DNA of 31,681 bases from an uncultured Prevotellaceae bacterium. GTDB taxonomy: Bacteria > Bacteroidota > Bacteroidia > Bacteroidales > Bacteroidaceae. The stretch spans positions 1 through 31,681 of the forward strand of contig CALEPV010000063.1 of the NCBI GenBank assembly GCA_937910905.1, read 5' to 3'. The translations under genes were made by a program, and so were the position numbers. The number at the start of each line of letters is the position of its first letter. Within the stretch, counting starts at the first letter, position 1. The notes under the pieces were generated by a model. The model did not search any database and had not been told where the DNA came from. It worked only from the letters and a program-made list of their open reading frames with translations. Of the stretch, positions 1 through 8,719 are shown in pieces.

Positions 1-16
1 CGCCGCTTTTACAGGC

Positions 17-53
17 CGAAGCCCCTTGGAGCATCACGCTCCGAGGGGCTTCG
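17..53. terminator. Strong hairpin, possible terminator of the upstream gene
   Basis: Positions 17-32 pair with 38-53 (16 bp with one G-T pair, 5-nt loop). No clear T-run follows, so termination is an inference; it could also be a leader structure of the polymerase gene that follows. Confidence 0.5.
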
Positions 54-79
54 CTATTTCTGATACTAATGTGATACAG

Positions 80-1585
80 ATGCAGAGTGCACGTACTTAC
101 ATGGCAATAGACCTGAAGTCATTTTATGCTTCAGTGGAATGTGTGGACAGAGGACTTAACCCACTGACCACCAATCTGGTTGTTGCTGATGTAAGTCGGA
201 CGGAGAAAACAATCTGTCTTGCTGTGACCCCGTCGCTGAAGGCATACGGTATAGCAGGTCGGGCACGTCTGTTTGAAGTGGTGCAGAAGGTGCGCGAGAT
301 AAACTATGAGCGGAAGCGGAAGGCCGGCTGGAAAATGGCAGGAATGTCCTCCAACGACCTTGAACTAAAGGCGCATCCGGAACTGGAGCTGGATTATATA
401 GTAGCACCACCGCGGATGAAACACTATGTTGATGTGAGTACCAAGATATACAACATTTATTTGAAGTATATAGCTCCGGAAGATATACATGTGTATAGCA
501 TTGATGAGGTGTTCATGGATGTGACTTCGTATGTCGCTCTCTATGCTGTGACTCCGCGTGAACTAGCGATGATGATAATTCGTGATGTGCTGCGCTCCAC
601 AGGCATCACAGCCACAGCAGGTATAGGTACGAATATGTACCTGGCTAAGGTGGCTATGGATATCGTGGCTAAAAAGATACCGGCGGACAAGGATGGTGTG
701 CGAGTAGCAGAGCTTGACGAAATGAGCTATCGTCAAAAGTTGTGGGATTACAAGCCAATAACCACGTTCTGGCGTGTTGGAGCAGGTATCGCTGACAGAC
801 TGGCGATGTACGGTATCGACACTATGGGCAAACTGGCGCGCACGTCTGTACATAATGAGGAATTACTATACAGGTTGTTTGGCGTGAATGCCGAACTGCT
901 TATAGATCATGCATGGGGCTGGGAACCATGCACAATGGACCTAGTAAAGAAGTATCGCCCTGAGAACAACTCCTTCAGTAGCGGCCAGGTATTGCAGAGC
1001 GCCTATACGTGGGAGCAGGCTCGTGTTGTTGTTCAGGAAATGGCAGATGCAATTGCGCTTGACCTAGTGTCGAAACGTCTTGTCACGGATCAGATGGTAC
1101 TTACTGTGGGCTACGATATTGAAAGCTTGACTAACCCTGACATTCGTGAAAACTATGATGGCGACATCAAGAGAGACAGATATGGGCGTAGCATACCTAA
1201 ACATGCTCATGGAACAGCCAACCTACCGATGCGTACATCGTCTTCACACCTAATTATCGAGGCTGTGATGAAGATATATGATAACGTTGTTAACCATGAC
1301 TTGCTGATACGTAGGATAAATATCACGATCCATCATGTGGCCGGTGAGGATTATGCCCAAGAACCAGCATGTCCTCAGCAGCTCGACCTCTTTGTCGACT
1401 ATGATGCTATGGAGCGGCAACAGAAACAGCAACAGGCTGCATTAGACAAGGAGCGACGAGTACAGGAGGCTCAGTTGGCAATCAAACAACGCTATGGTAA
1501 AAACGCAATTTTAAAGGGAATGAGTTTCAAAGAAGGTGCAACGGCCAAGGAACGCAATAGGCAGATAGGTGGGCACAAGGCCTAG
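80..1585 (+). CDS. Y-family DNA polymerase (UmuC/DinB/UvrX type)
   Basis: Error-prone lesion-bypass polymerase of the ImpB/MucB/SamB family. From the ATG at 80 the protein has 501 residues. The first catalytic segment DLKSFYASVE (residues 11-20) supplies the metal-binding Asp11, the steric-gate Tyr16 and Glu20. The second segment, SIDEVF around Asp142-Glu143, supplies the other acidic residues. QLDLF at residues 434-438 fits a beta-clamp binding motif, and a Gln/Lys-rich basic tail follows. The frame is open back to a TTG at 26, but that codon lies inside the 17-53 hairpin. Start 80 is preferred because family members begin a few residues before the RTYxAIDLKSFYAS stretch; ATG 101 would remove part of it. 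The next gene is a YolD-like protein, the usual partner of this polymerase type in Firmicutes, so the pair probably forms a damage-tolerance module. Confidence 0.9.
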   Translation: MQSARTYMAIDLKSFYASVECVDRGLNPLTTNLVVADVSRTEKTICLAVTPSLKAYGIAGRARLFEVVQKVREINYERKRKAGWKMAGMSSNDLELKAHPELELDYIVAPPRMKHYVDVSTKIYNIYLKYIAPEDIHVYSIDEVFMDVTSYVALYAVTPRELAMMIIRDVLRSTGITATAGIGTNMYLAKVAMDIVAKKIPADKDGVRVAELDEMSYRQKLWDYKPITTFWRVGAGIADRLAMYGIDTMGKLARTSVHNEELLYRLFGVNAELLIDHAWGWEPCTMDLVKKYRPENNSFSSGQVLQSAYTWEQARVVVQEMADAIALDLVSKRLVTDQMVLTVGYDIESLTNPDIRENYDGDIKRDRYGRSIPKHAHGTANLPMRTSSSHLIIEAVMKIYDNVVNHDLLIRRINITIHHVAGEDYAQEPACPQQLDLFVDYDAMERQQKQQQAALDKERRVQEAQLAIKQRYGKNAILKGMSFKEGATAKERNRQIGGHKA

Positions 1586-1610
1586 ATTAAATGATTTAAG
1601 GATTGAATGT

Positions 1611-1791
1611 TTTAGTGATGATTAAATAATAAGTTGGGACGATTTGACTCATATTTTTGAGCTTATTTGTCTTCACGAAGAAAGAGCGAAGCGGGCTACG
1701 TGACTGATGAGTGGGGGCCAAGAAGCCAAAAAGATGAGTGCTAATCCTTTCCTATAAAATTGTCCCAAGTTATTTTTTAACCATCACTTAA
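1611..1791. mobile_element. MITE-like inverted-repeat element (family A)
   Basis: The two ends form imperfect terminal inverted repeats of about 30 bp: 1611-1640 against 1763-1791, sharing the TTGGGAC/GTCCCAA core and a GTGATGRTTAA outer part. There is no coding capacity. The centre (about 1685-1735) carries AGCGGGCTACGT followed 17 nt later by CAAGAAGCC, spacing shared with the 194-bp elements at 16702 and 24330. An approximate 15-bp direct repeat (ATGATTTRAGGATTG) lies outside both ends, near 1591 and 1791; it may be an old target duplication. The element separates the polymerase gene from its partner. Confidence 0.7.
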
Positions 1792-1832
1792 TGATTTGAG
1801 GATTGGCTTAAAGTATATGGACGCAAGGAGTG

Positions 1833-2282
1833 ATGAACGAAAGGATAGAGTGGATGATAGAGATAAATGATATAGGTATGGGAAATTACGATGATATTAT
1901 AAACAGGCCACATTATGTTTCGCATCGGCATCCACGGATGTCGATGTTGGCTCGTGCTGCACAGTTTGCACCATTTGCAGCGCTAACAGGCTACGGGGCG
2001 GCAATCGACGAGATTGCGCGTCTTACAGAACAACAAGTAGAGCTGGAGGATTATGACAATGGCAGGCTGAATCGGGCGATAGCTCGCCTTGCAGCAATAG
2101 TATACAGCCATCCCACAACAACCTTTAATATATTTGTACCAGATGGCAGAAAGTCTGGTGGCTCATACCAGACTGTTACAGGTGAAGTGAAGCGAATTGA
2201 CAATTACGCTCATCAAATAGTATTAATGGACGGGCGTACACTTTCACTCTCAAATATCACAGATATTCGCATCAATGAGTAA
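1833..2282 (+). CDS. YolD-like family protein, polymerase partner
   Basis: About 149 residues. The segment YDDIINRPHYVS, then RMSMLARAAQFAPFAALTGY (residues 36-54), is the hallmark of YolD-like proteins, which accompany UvrX-type Y-family polymerases in Bacillus and Clostridia. The C-terminal half (YQTVTGEVKRID, LMDGRTLSLSNITDI) looks like a small beta-barrel, as in family members. Function is probably regulatory or accessory to the upstream polymerase; the exact biochemical role is not established. Start uncertain: AAGGAG at 1825-1830 lies very close to ATG 1833; ATG 1854 and ATG 1878 (MGNYDDII) are alternatives, the last closest to the conserved start. The gene is co-oriented with the polymerase but separated from it by a 181-bp inverted-repeat element. 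Its stop is 17 nt from the stop of the convergent gene. Confidence 0.8.
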   Translation: MNERIEWMIEINDIGMGNYDDIINRPHYVSHRHPRMSMLARAAQFAPFAALTGYGAAIDEIARLTEQQVELEDYDNGRLNRAIARLAAIVYSHPTTTFNIFVPDGRKSGGSYQTVTGEVKRIDNYAHQIVLMDGRTLSLSNITDIRINE

Positions 2283-2299
2283 GTGGTGTGATGATTGTG

Positions 2300-2800
2300 T
2301 CAGCGGTTGACGGCCGACGGCGTCCAGTTGCTCATGAATCGCAGAACTCGCTCTGGGTCGTAGCCCTGCCCTTGCTCCAAGAAACTGGAATCCTGTATGT
2401 GAATGACGTTGGCGTTTTGATCCAAAACGACAAACACCGGGAAGCCGAAACGCTCAGGGTGATTGAGGCGTTCAGCTACAGCTGCCGCCCTACGTACCTG
2501 CTCTTCGCCTTCTGAACGGCTCGGCTTGTAGTTCACGTGGATATACACAAAATTGTCATTGGTTACCTTGCTTATTGTGCTGTTGTTTGTTACGAAGTCA
2601 GCAAAACGCAGGCACCAAGGACACCAGTTGCCTCCTACTTGGCACATCACAAACTTGCCTTCAGCCTTTGCTTTTGCAACGGCCGAATCAATCTGCTCTA
2701 TAGGGTCTATGCTCTCGTTGTAGACTCGCTTCAGCGCTGTTTGTGCACATAGTAGCATCGGCATCGTAGCCAACAGCATAAACATGTATAGCTTTCTCAT
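2300..2800 (-). CDS. Secreted thioredoxin-fold protein with CPWC motif
   Basis: 166 residues from the ATG at 2800, where a signal peptide begins (residues 1-19, ending LLCAQ). The redox centre C60-P-W-C63 sits in GGNWCPWCLRF, typical of thioredoxin_7/DUF255-like periplasmic thioredoxins rather than cytoplasmic TrxA (WCGPC). A later GFPVFVVLDQNANVIH stretch contains the cis-proline before the final beta strands. It is likely a periplasmic disulfide reductase or redox sensor; its substrate is unknown. An upstream in-frame ATG at 2839 would add 13 residues before the signal peptide and is unlikely. A TAATTTTG promoter element lies at 2828-2835 on this strand. The gene is convergent with the yolD-like gene with 17 nt between stops and no terminator visible there. 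Confidence 0.85.
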   Translation of the reverse strand: MRKLYMFMLLATMPMLLCAQTALKRVYNESIDPIEQIDSAVAKAKAEGKFVMCQVGGNWCPWCLRFADFVTNNSTISKVTNDNFVYIHVNYKPSRSEGEEQVRRAAAVAERLNHPERFGFPVFVVLDQNANVIHIQDSSFLEQGQGYDPERVLRFMSNWTPSAVNR

Positions 2801-2827
2801 GTGTCTTAATCGTTGGTTTTTACGCTG

Positions 2828-2835
2828 CAAAATTA
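2828..2835 (-). promoter_or_regulatory. -7 element for the thioredoxin-fold gene
   Basis: TAATTTTG on the minus strand matches TAnnTTTG, 28 nt before the chosen start. No good -33 TTTG is placed at the usual distance. Confidence 0.5.
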
Positions 2836-2943
2836 GCAAGAATATCGGAATATACCATGCCTAAACTGTTATTTTGAGGGCATTGTTGCTGTTTCGCACA
2901 AAAGGCGCATGAAGGTGCAGAATTTCGTTTTTGACCTAAATCG

Positions 2944-2974
2944 TTGGCTATTACAGTCAAATGTTGTACCTTTG
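2944..2974 (+). promoter_or_regulatory. Bacteroidetes-type promoter for the glycogen operon
   Basis: TTG at 2944-2946 and TACCTTTG at 2967-2974 are separated by 20 nt, a full match to the Bacteroidetes housekeeping promoter. Transcription would start shortly before the glycogen synthase start at 3019. Confidence 0.8.
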
Positions 2975-3018
2975 CACCCGCTATCAACAAAGATAGCTCA
3001 GCAAACACGCATAATTGA

Positions 3019-4695
3019 ATGAGAGATACGACCTTGACTCCCGACTTTATATTTGAAGCCAGTTGGGAGGTGTGCAATAAGGTGGGAGGCATATACACCG
3101 TACTTTCTACACGTGCTAAGACGCTGCAAGATGCCCTGCCAGACCGAGTAGTGTTTATAGGTCCAGACTTTTGGCAAGGCAAGGACAATCCGCTTTTCGA
3201 GGAAGACAAAAAGATGTTGTCGCAGTGGCGCAAGGCTGCCGCGCGCGAGGGATTGCATGTCCGTGTCGGTCGTTGGGTTATTCCCGGACACCCCATAGTG
3301 GTTCTGGTGGACTTCACCCCGTTTTATGCTCAGAAGGACGATATCTATGGCTCTCTTTGGGCGGACTATCAGGTAGATTCACTCCATGCCTACGGCGATT
3401 ACGATGAAGCCTCAATGTTTTCATACGCAGCCGGACGCGTGGTCGAAAGCTACTACAACCATCTGCTGGACGAGAATAAGCGGGTGGTGTATCAGGCTCA
3501 CGAGTGGATGACCGGATTGGGAGCATTGTACGTTAAGAAGCATGTTCCTGCAATCGGCACAATCTTCACCACGCACGCTACAAGCATCGGACGCTCAATT
3601 GCTGGCAACGGCAAGCCGCTCTACGACTATCTGTTCGCGTACAACGGCAACCAGATGGCCGATGAGCTTAATATGCAGTCCAAGCATTCTATTGAACGAC
3701 AGACTGCGCACAACGTAGACTGCTTTACAACTGTGTCCGATGTGACCGACCGCGAGTGCTTTGAGTTGCTTGACAAACGGTGCGATGTAGTGCTGCCCAA
3801 TGGCTTCGAGATGGGCTTTGTACCAAAGGGCGTGTCGTTTATGAGCCGTCGCCGCAAGGCTCGCCAGCGTATCTTCGAAGTGGCCAATGCACTGATGGGC
3901 ACTACGCTCGACGATTCCACTATGATTATCTCTACCAGCGGACGCTATGAGTGGAAGAACAAGGGTATTGATGTATATCTCGATGCTTTGCATCGCATAG
4001 TGCGTGACGACAGGCTGCAACGCATGGTATTAGCGCTGGTCGAAGTCCCAGGATGGCAGGCTGGCCCACGCGTTGACTTGCAGGACCGGCTGGCATCAGC
4101 TTCGTCGCAACATTCTGGTGGCCAGGCTCCGCTGCCCGACCCGATAGTGACGCACAATCTGCACGAGCCCGGTAGCGACCGTGTGACAGGTTCGTTGCAT
4201 TACTACGATATGAACAACCGCGACACCCAGCGTGTAAAGGTGATGTTCGTCCCGTGCTATCTTGATGGCAAGGATGGCATCTTCAATATGAGCTACTACG
4301 ACCTGCTCATTGGCTTGGACCTCTCTGTTTATCCTTCCTACTACGAACCTTGGGGCTACACACCGCTGGAGAGCGTAGCTTTCAAGATACCATGTGTGAC
4401 CACATCGCTCAGCGGTTTTGGTATGTGGGCCAATGAGGTGAAGGGCGAATCTTCACATCTGCTGGACGGCGTAGAGGTCATTCCACGTACAGACTATAAC
4501 TATGATGAAGTCTGCACGGCAATCTGTGAAGCCATAGTGCAGTATGCCAATGCCTCGGCAGCAGATGTCGATCAAGCACGCAAGGCTGCTTACGCATTGG
4601 CACAGCAGGCACAGTGGAAGCATTTCATCAAGTACTACTATCAGGCTTACAACATTGCATTACGCAAGGCCGAAGCACGTAAAGAACAAGCATAG
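3019..4695 (+). CDS. Glycogen synthase, GT3 family
   Basis: 558 residues; transfers glucose from a sugar nucleotide to growing alpha-1,4-glucan in the cytoplasm. The N-terminal segment FEASWEVCNKVGGIYTVLST (residues 11-30) is characteristic of the eukaryote-like GT3 family used by Bacteroidales, not the GT5 GlgA family. YEPWGYTPLES near residue 442 holds the E-x7-E motif (Glu443/Glu451) of GT-B retaining transferases. Length is shorter than yeast or animal enzymes (about 700), as usual for bacterial members. A good promoter precedes it. The alpha-glucan phosphorylase gene follows after 41 nt, so synthesis and breakdown of storage glycogen are probably co-transcribed. Confidence 0.92.
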   Translation: MRDTTLTPDFIFEASWEVCNKVGGIYTVLSTRAKTLQDALPDRVVFIGPDFWQGKDNPLFEEDKKMLSQWRKAAAREGLHVRVGRWVIPGHPIVVLVDFTPFYAQKDDIYGSLWADYQVDSLHAYGDYDEASMFSYAAGRVVESYYNHLLDENKRVVYQAHEWMTGLGALYVKKHVPAIGTIFTTHATSIGRSIAGNGKPLYDYLFAYNGNQMADELNMQSKHSIERQTAHNVDCFTTVSDVTDRECFELLDKRCDVVLPNGFEMGFVPKGVSFMSRRRKARQRIFEVANALMGTTLDDSTMIISTSGRYEWKNKGIDVYLDALHRIVRDDRLQRMVLALVEVPGWQAGPRVDLQDRLASASSQHSGGQAPLPDPIVTHNLHEPGSDRVTGSLHYYDMNNRDTQRVKVMFVPCYLDGKDGIFNMSYYDLLIGLDLSVYPSYYEPWGYTPLESVAFKIPCVTTSLSGFGMWANEVKGESSHLLDGVEVIPRTDYNYDEVCTAICEAIVQYANASAADVDQARKAAYALAQQAQWKHFIKYYYQAYNIALRKAEARKEQA

Positions 4696-4736
4696 AAAAA
4701 GCAAAACAAAACACATTAGTAATCCAAACAACGCTT

Positions 4737-7301
4737 ATGAAAATCAAGGCAAGTAATGCCAACGAAGCCAGTTGGAAACCAGTAACAGTTAAGAGCAATA
4801 TCCCAACCGAGCTGAACAAGCTTGAGGAGCTTGCCCACAATATGTGGTGGGCATGGAATCACAGCGCTCGCTCGCTGTTCATGCACCTCGACCCAGATTT
4901 GTATGAGAAGTGCGGCCAGAATCCAGTACTCATGCTTGAGCGTATCAGCTACGAGAAGCTCAGCGAACTGTCCAAGGACAAGGCCATCATAAAGAAGATG
5001 AACGACGTATACGCAGAGTTCCGTGCGTATATGGACGTGGAGCCTGACAAGAGCCGTGCATCCGTGGCATATCTGTGCATGGAGTATGGCCTGAACCAGG
5101 TGCTTAAAATCTATAGCGGCGGTCTAGGTATCCTCGCCGGCGACTATATCAAGGAGGCATCCGACAGCAACGTCGACATGTGCGCTGTAGGCTTCCTCTA
5201 TCGCTATGGCTACTTCACACAGACTCTGTCCATGGACGGCCAGCAGATTGCCAACTATGAGGCACAGAACTTCGGCTCACTACCTATTGAGCAGCAGCTG
5301 GATGCCGATGGCAAGCCTCTGGTAATCGACGTACCTTACATGAACTTCCAGGTACATGCATACGTTTGGCGTGTAAATGTCGGTCGTGTGAAGCTGTATC
5401 TGCTCGATACCGACAACGACTTGAACTCAGAGTTCGACCGCCGCATAACCCACGCCCTCTATGGTGGCGACTGGGAGAATCGCCTAAAGCAGGAGATTCT
5501 GCTCGGTATCGGTGGCGTGCTGTTGCTCAAGAAGCTCGGCATCAAAAAGGAGATTTATCATTGCAACGAGGGTCACGCTGCTCTCTGCAACGTGCAGCGC
5601 CTTGTTGACTACGTACGGAGCGGTCTGAGCTTCAACGAAGCTCTCGAACTGGTACGTGCCAGCTCGCTCTACACCGTACACACACCCGTACCAGCCGGTC
5701 ACGACTACTTCGACGAGAGCCTGTTTGGTAAGTATATGGGTGGCTATCCGCAGCTGCTCGGCATCAGCTGGGACGAGTTCATCGGCATGGGTCGTCAGAA
5801 TCCCGACGACCACAACGAGAAGTTCTGCATGAGCACCTTCGCTTGCAACACCTGTCAAGAAGTCAACGGCGTAAGCTGGTTGCACGGTGAGGTGTCGAAG
5901 AAGATGTTTGCCAACATTTGGAAGGGCTACTTCCCAGAGGAGAGCCATGTAGGTTATGTGACCAACGGTGTGCATTTCCCAACATGGTGTGCCAACGAGT
6001 GGCGTCAGCTCTACAAGAAGCACTTCCCTGCAACCCATCTGTCTGACCAGAGCAACGAGGACATCTGGCACGCTATCTACGATGTGCCCGATGCTGAGAT
6101 ATGGAAGACACGCATGGCTCTGAAGACTAAGCTTGTTGACTACATCCGTCAGCAGTTCCGCGACAGCTGGCTTAAGAACCAAGGCGACCCAAGCCGCGTG
6201 GTTAGCCTCATGGAGAAGATAAATCCGAATGCTCTGCTCATCGGATTCGGCCGCCGTTTTGCCACCTACAAGCGCGCCCACCTGCTCTTCACCGACCTGG
6301 AACGTCTGGAGAAGATTGTCAACAACCCCAACTATCCCGTACAGTTCCTTTACACAGGTAAGGCTCACCCAGCTGATGGTGCGGGTCAGGGTCTCATCAA
6401 GAAGATATACGAGATTTCGCAGCGTCCTGAGTTCCTCGGCAAAATCATCTTCCTTGAGAACTACGACATGCAGCTCGCTCGTCGTTTGATATCGGGTGTC
6501 GACATCTGGATGAATACGCCTACGCGTCCTCTCGAGGCCAGCGGTACCAGCGGCGAGAAAGCTTTGATGAACGGTGTCCTGAACCTCTCTGTGCTCGACG
6601 GCTGGTGGCTTGAGGGCTATCGAGAGGGTGCAGGCTGGGCTTTGACTGAGAAACGCACCTATGAGAATCAGGGCTATCAGGATGCTCTTGATGCAGCTAC
6701 TATCTACAGCCTGCTGGAGAACGAGATTATGCCTACCTACTATGCACGCAACGCCAAGGGCTACAGTCCATCGTGGATACAGGTCATCAAGAACAGCATA
6801 GCCCGCATCGCTCCTCACTACACCATGAAGCGTCAGCTCGACGACTACTACAGCAAGTTCTATAACCCGATGGCTGCTCGCAGCAAGAAGTTGCAGGCCA
6901 ACGACAACAAGCTGGCTAAGGACATTGCCCTCTGGAAAGAGAACGTAGCAGAGCGTTGGGACAGCGTGCGTGTGGTCGGTGCTGAGAAGTGCGACGCTCT
7001 CATCGCCGGGCAGATAGAGTCAGGTGCCAAGTACGATATCAACATCGTTGTCGACGAGGCCGGTCTCGACAACGCAATCGGCGTTGAGCTTGTCACCATC
7101 CACACCGACAAGGACAATGTAGACCACATCTATCATGTTGAGCCTCTGGAGGTTGTGAAGCGCGATGGTAATCTGTATACCTTCCACGTGACACACACCA
7201 TCAACAATGCAGGTTCGTTCAAGATAGCTTATCGCATCTTCCCGAAGAACGACAAGCTGCCTCACCGTCAGGACTTCTGCTACGTGAAGTGGTTCCTCTA
7301 A
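4737..7301 (+). CDS. glgP: Alpha-glucan (glycogen) phosphorylase, GT35
   Basis: 854 residues, the length of the TIGR02094 alpha-glucan phosphorylase subfamily. It releases glucose-1-phosphate from glycogen or maltodextrin in the cytoplasm using pyridoxal phosphate. The cofactor site is EASGTSGEKALMNG with the Schiff-base Lys608, followed by LNLSVLDGWW. The N-terminus (LEELAHNMWWAWN) and the YSGGLGILAGDY segment are also diagnostic. The last roughly 120 residues form the C-terminal extra domain of this subfamily. Met at 4737 is the first in-frame ATG after the preceding gene. Its TAA overlaps the ATG of mnmE (TAATG), so translation of the two is likely coupled. Confidence 0.95.
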   Translation: MKIKASNANEASWKPVTVKSNIPTELNKLEELAHNMWWAWNHSARSLFMHLDPDLYEKCGQNPVLMLERISYEKLSELSKDKAIIKKMNDVYAEFRAYMDVEPDKSRASVAYLCMEYGLNQVLKIYSGGLGILAGDYIKEASDSNVDMCAVGFLYRYGYFTQTLSMDGQQIANYEAQNFGSLPIEQQLDADGKPLVIDVPYMNFQVHAYVWRVNVGRVKLYLLDTDNDLNSEFDRRITHALYGGDWENRLKQEILLGIGGVLLLKKLGIKKEIYHCNEGHAALCNVQRLVDYVRSGLSFNEALELVRASSLYTVHTPVPAGHDYFDESLFGKYMGGYPQLLGISWDEFIGMGRQNPDDHNEKFCMSTFACNTCQEVNGVSWLHGEVSKKMFANIWKGYFPEESHVGYVTNGVHFPTWCANEWRQLYKKHFPATHLSDQSNEDIWHAIYDVPDAEIWKTRMALKTKLVDYIRQQFRDSWLKNQGDPSRVVSLMEKINPNALLIGFGRRFATYKRAHLLFTDLERLEKIVNNPNYPVQFLYTGKAHPADGAGQGLIKKIYEISQRPEFLGKIIFLENYDMQLARRLISGVDIWMNTPTRPLEASGTSGEKALMNGVLNLSVLDGWWLEGYREGAGWALTEKRTYENQGYQDALDAATIYSLLENEIMPTYYARNAKGYSPSWIQVIKNSIARIAPHYTMKRQLDDYYSKFYNPMAARSKKLQANDNKLAKDIALWKENVAERWDSVRVVGAEKCDALIAGQIESGAKYDINIVVDEAGLDNAIGVELVTIHTDKDNVDHIYHVEPLEVVKRDGNLYTFHVTHTINNAGSFKIAYRIFPKNDKLPHRQDFCYVKWFL

Positions 7302-8605
7302 TGAATAGCTCCGATACCATTTGTGCCATAGCTACAGCAACGGGCGGTGCCATTGGCATAGTACGTCTGAGCGGCACAAATGCTATCTCAATAGCAGACA
7401 GCGTATTCACAGTTGTCGGACATAAGAGGTTGGCAGAGTGCCAATCGCATACGGTTCACCTTGGGCAAGTATCTGCCCAAGGTGAACTTATTGACGAAGC
7501 TTTGGCCACTGTCTTCCGTGCGCCACACAGCTATACTGGTGAGGATAGCGTGGAGTTCTCGTGCCACAGTTCGCAGTACATCATGCGGCGTGTGTTTGAG
7601 GCCCTAATAGCAGCCGGAGCACGTCAGGCTCTGGCTGGTGAGTTCACACAGCGGGCGTTCCTCAATGGCAAGCTAGACCTCTCGCAGGCAGAAGCCGTTG
7701 CCGATCTCATAGCGTCGTCCAGCGGGGCCACGCACAGAGTAGCGATGTCCCAGCTCCGCGGGCGCTTCAGTAGCCAGCTTGCTGAGCTGCGCCAGCAGCT
7801 GTTGCACCTCACATCGCTTCTAGAGCTTGAGCTCGACTTCTCCGACCACGAGGACCTGATGTTTGCCGACCGCGATGAGCTGGTGGCTCTAGCCCGGCAG
7901 GTGGACAGCAGGGTAGTGGAGCTGGCCGACTCGTTCCGTACGGGGCAGGCCCTAAAGCAAGGTGTCCCTGTGGCTATCATGGGAGCACCAAATGTCGGGA
8001 AGAGTACGCTGCTCAACTCCATTCTGGGTGAGGAACGTGCTATTGTGAGCGATATACAAGGTACTACACGCGACACCATTGAGGACACAATACAGCTGGA
8101 GGGCATAACATTCCGTTTCATCGACACAGCAGGATTGCGTCACAGTTCCGACCACATAGAGAATCTGGGCATAGAGCGCAGTCTTGCTGCTGCAAGCCGG
8201 GCACAGATCATTCTGCTTGTCACAGAGCCGGGCGTACCCTATCCTTCGCTTGACAATCTGCGTGCCGACCAAACCGTGGTGCACATAGAGAACAAGACCG
8301 AGTCGTTCCAGGCAAAGTACAACGTTGGTGTGGACGACTTGAAGCGCAAGCTGGTGTCAATTGTGCAGCCGCATCAATCCAATTCGGATGTTATCATCAC
8401 TTCTGTCCGCCACTATGATGCTCTGTTGCGGGCACACGAATCCCTCGCCCGCGTTCTGGCGGGGCTGTCATCAGGTCTTACGGGAGACCTTGTTGCCGAA
8501 GACTTGCGTCTCACTCTTGCTCATCTTGCCGACATCACTGGCGGAGCCATCACCCCGCAGGAGACACTCAATACCATTTTCTCAGAGTTCTGCGTGGGAA
8601 AATGA
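7301..8605 (+). CDS. mnmE: tRNA modification GTPase MnmE
   Basis: 434 residues from the ATG at 7301, which overlaps the glgP stop by one base. With MnmG the enzyme makes the cmnm5 modification at wobble uridine. The N-terminal tetrahydrofolate-binding domain starts DTICAIATATGGAIGIVRLSG. The GTPase domain shows the P-loop GAPNVGKST (228-236), DTAG at 275-278 and NKTE at 331-334 in place of the usual NKxD. The C-terminal FCVGK keeps the conserved catalytic Cys. The protein is about 20 residues short of the usual 450-465; the gap falls between the G4 and G5 motifs, where NKTES runs almost directly into QAKYNVGVDDL. Alternative GTG at 7289 would lie inside glgP. Confidence 0.95.
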   Translation: MNSSDTICAIATATGGAIGIVRLSGTNAISIADSVFTVVGHKRLAECQSHTVHLGQVSAQGELIDEALATVFRAPHSYTGEDSVEFSCHSSQYIMRRVFEALIAAGARQALAGEFTQRAFLNGKLDLSQAEAVADLIASSSGATHRVAMSQLRGRFSSQLAELRQQLLHLTSLLELELDFSDHEDLMFADRDELVALARQVDSRVVELADSFRTGQALKQGVPVAIMGAPNVGKSTLLNSILGEERAIVSDIQGTTRDTIEDTIQLEGITFRFIDTAGLRHSSDHIENLGIERSLAAASRAQIILLVTEPGVPYPSLDNLRADQTVVHIENKTESFQAKYNVGVDDLKRKLVSIVQPHQSNSDVIITSVRHYDALLRAHESLARVLAGLSSGLTGDLVAEDLRLTLAHLADITGGAITPQETLNTIFSEFCVGK

Positions 8606-8648
8606 AAAAACAGGGATCGCTACCAAGCGGCCCCTGCTCCTGTTTAAC
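8606..8648 (+). terminator. Possible terminator after mnmE
   Basis: AAACAGG near 8607 pairs with CCTGTTT near 8639 around a G+C-rich interior; an A-run precedes and a modest T-rich stretch follows. Weak evidence. It lies between the convergent mnmE and dcuB genes. Confidence 0.4.
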
Positions 8649-8719
8649 TTAAATTGTAGTCGTATGAAATAATTATTCTGCGTGGGTACGTAGGAGCTGA
8701 ACGCTTTAATGTAATGCAA

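Noticed and set aside
26..79. TTG start at 26 for the polymerase
   Set aside because: The codon lies in a strong hairpin and the added residues do not match the family; ATG 80 fits better.
5484..6818. A 444-codon open frame antisense to glgP
   Set aside because: It is fully within the well-supported glgP gene on the other strand, matches no family I recognise, and is explained by the G+C-rich codon usage of glgP.
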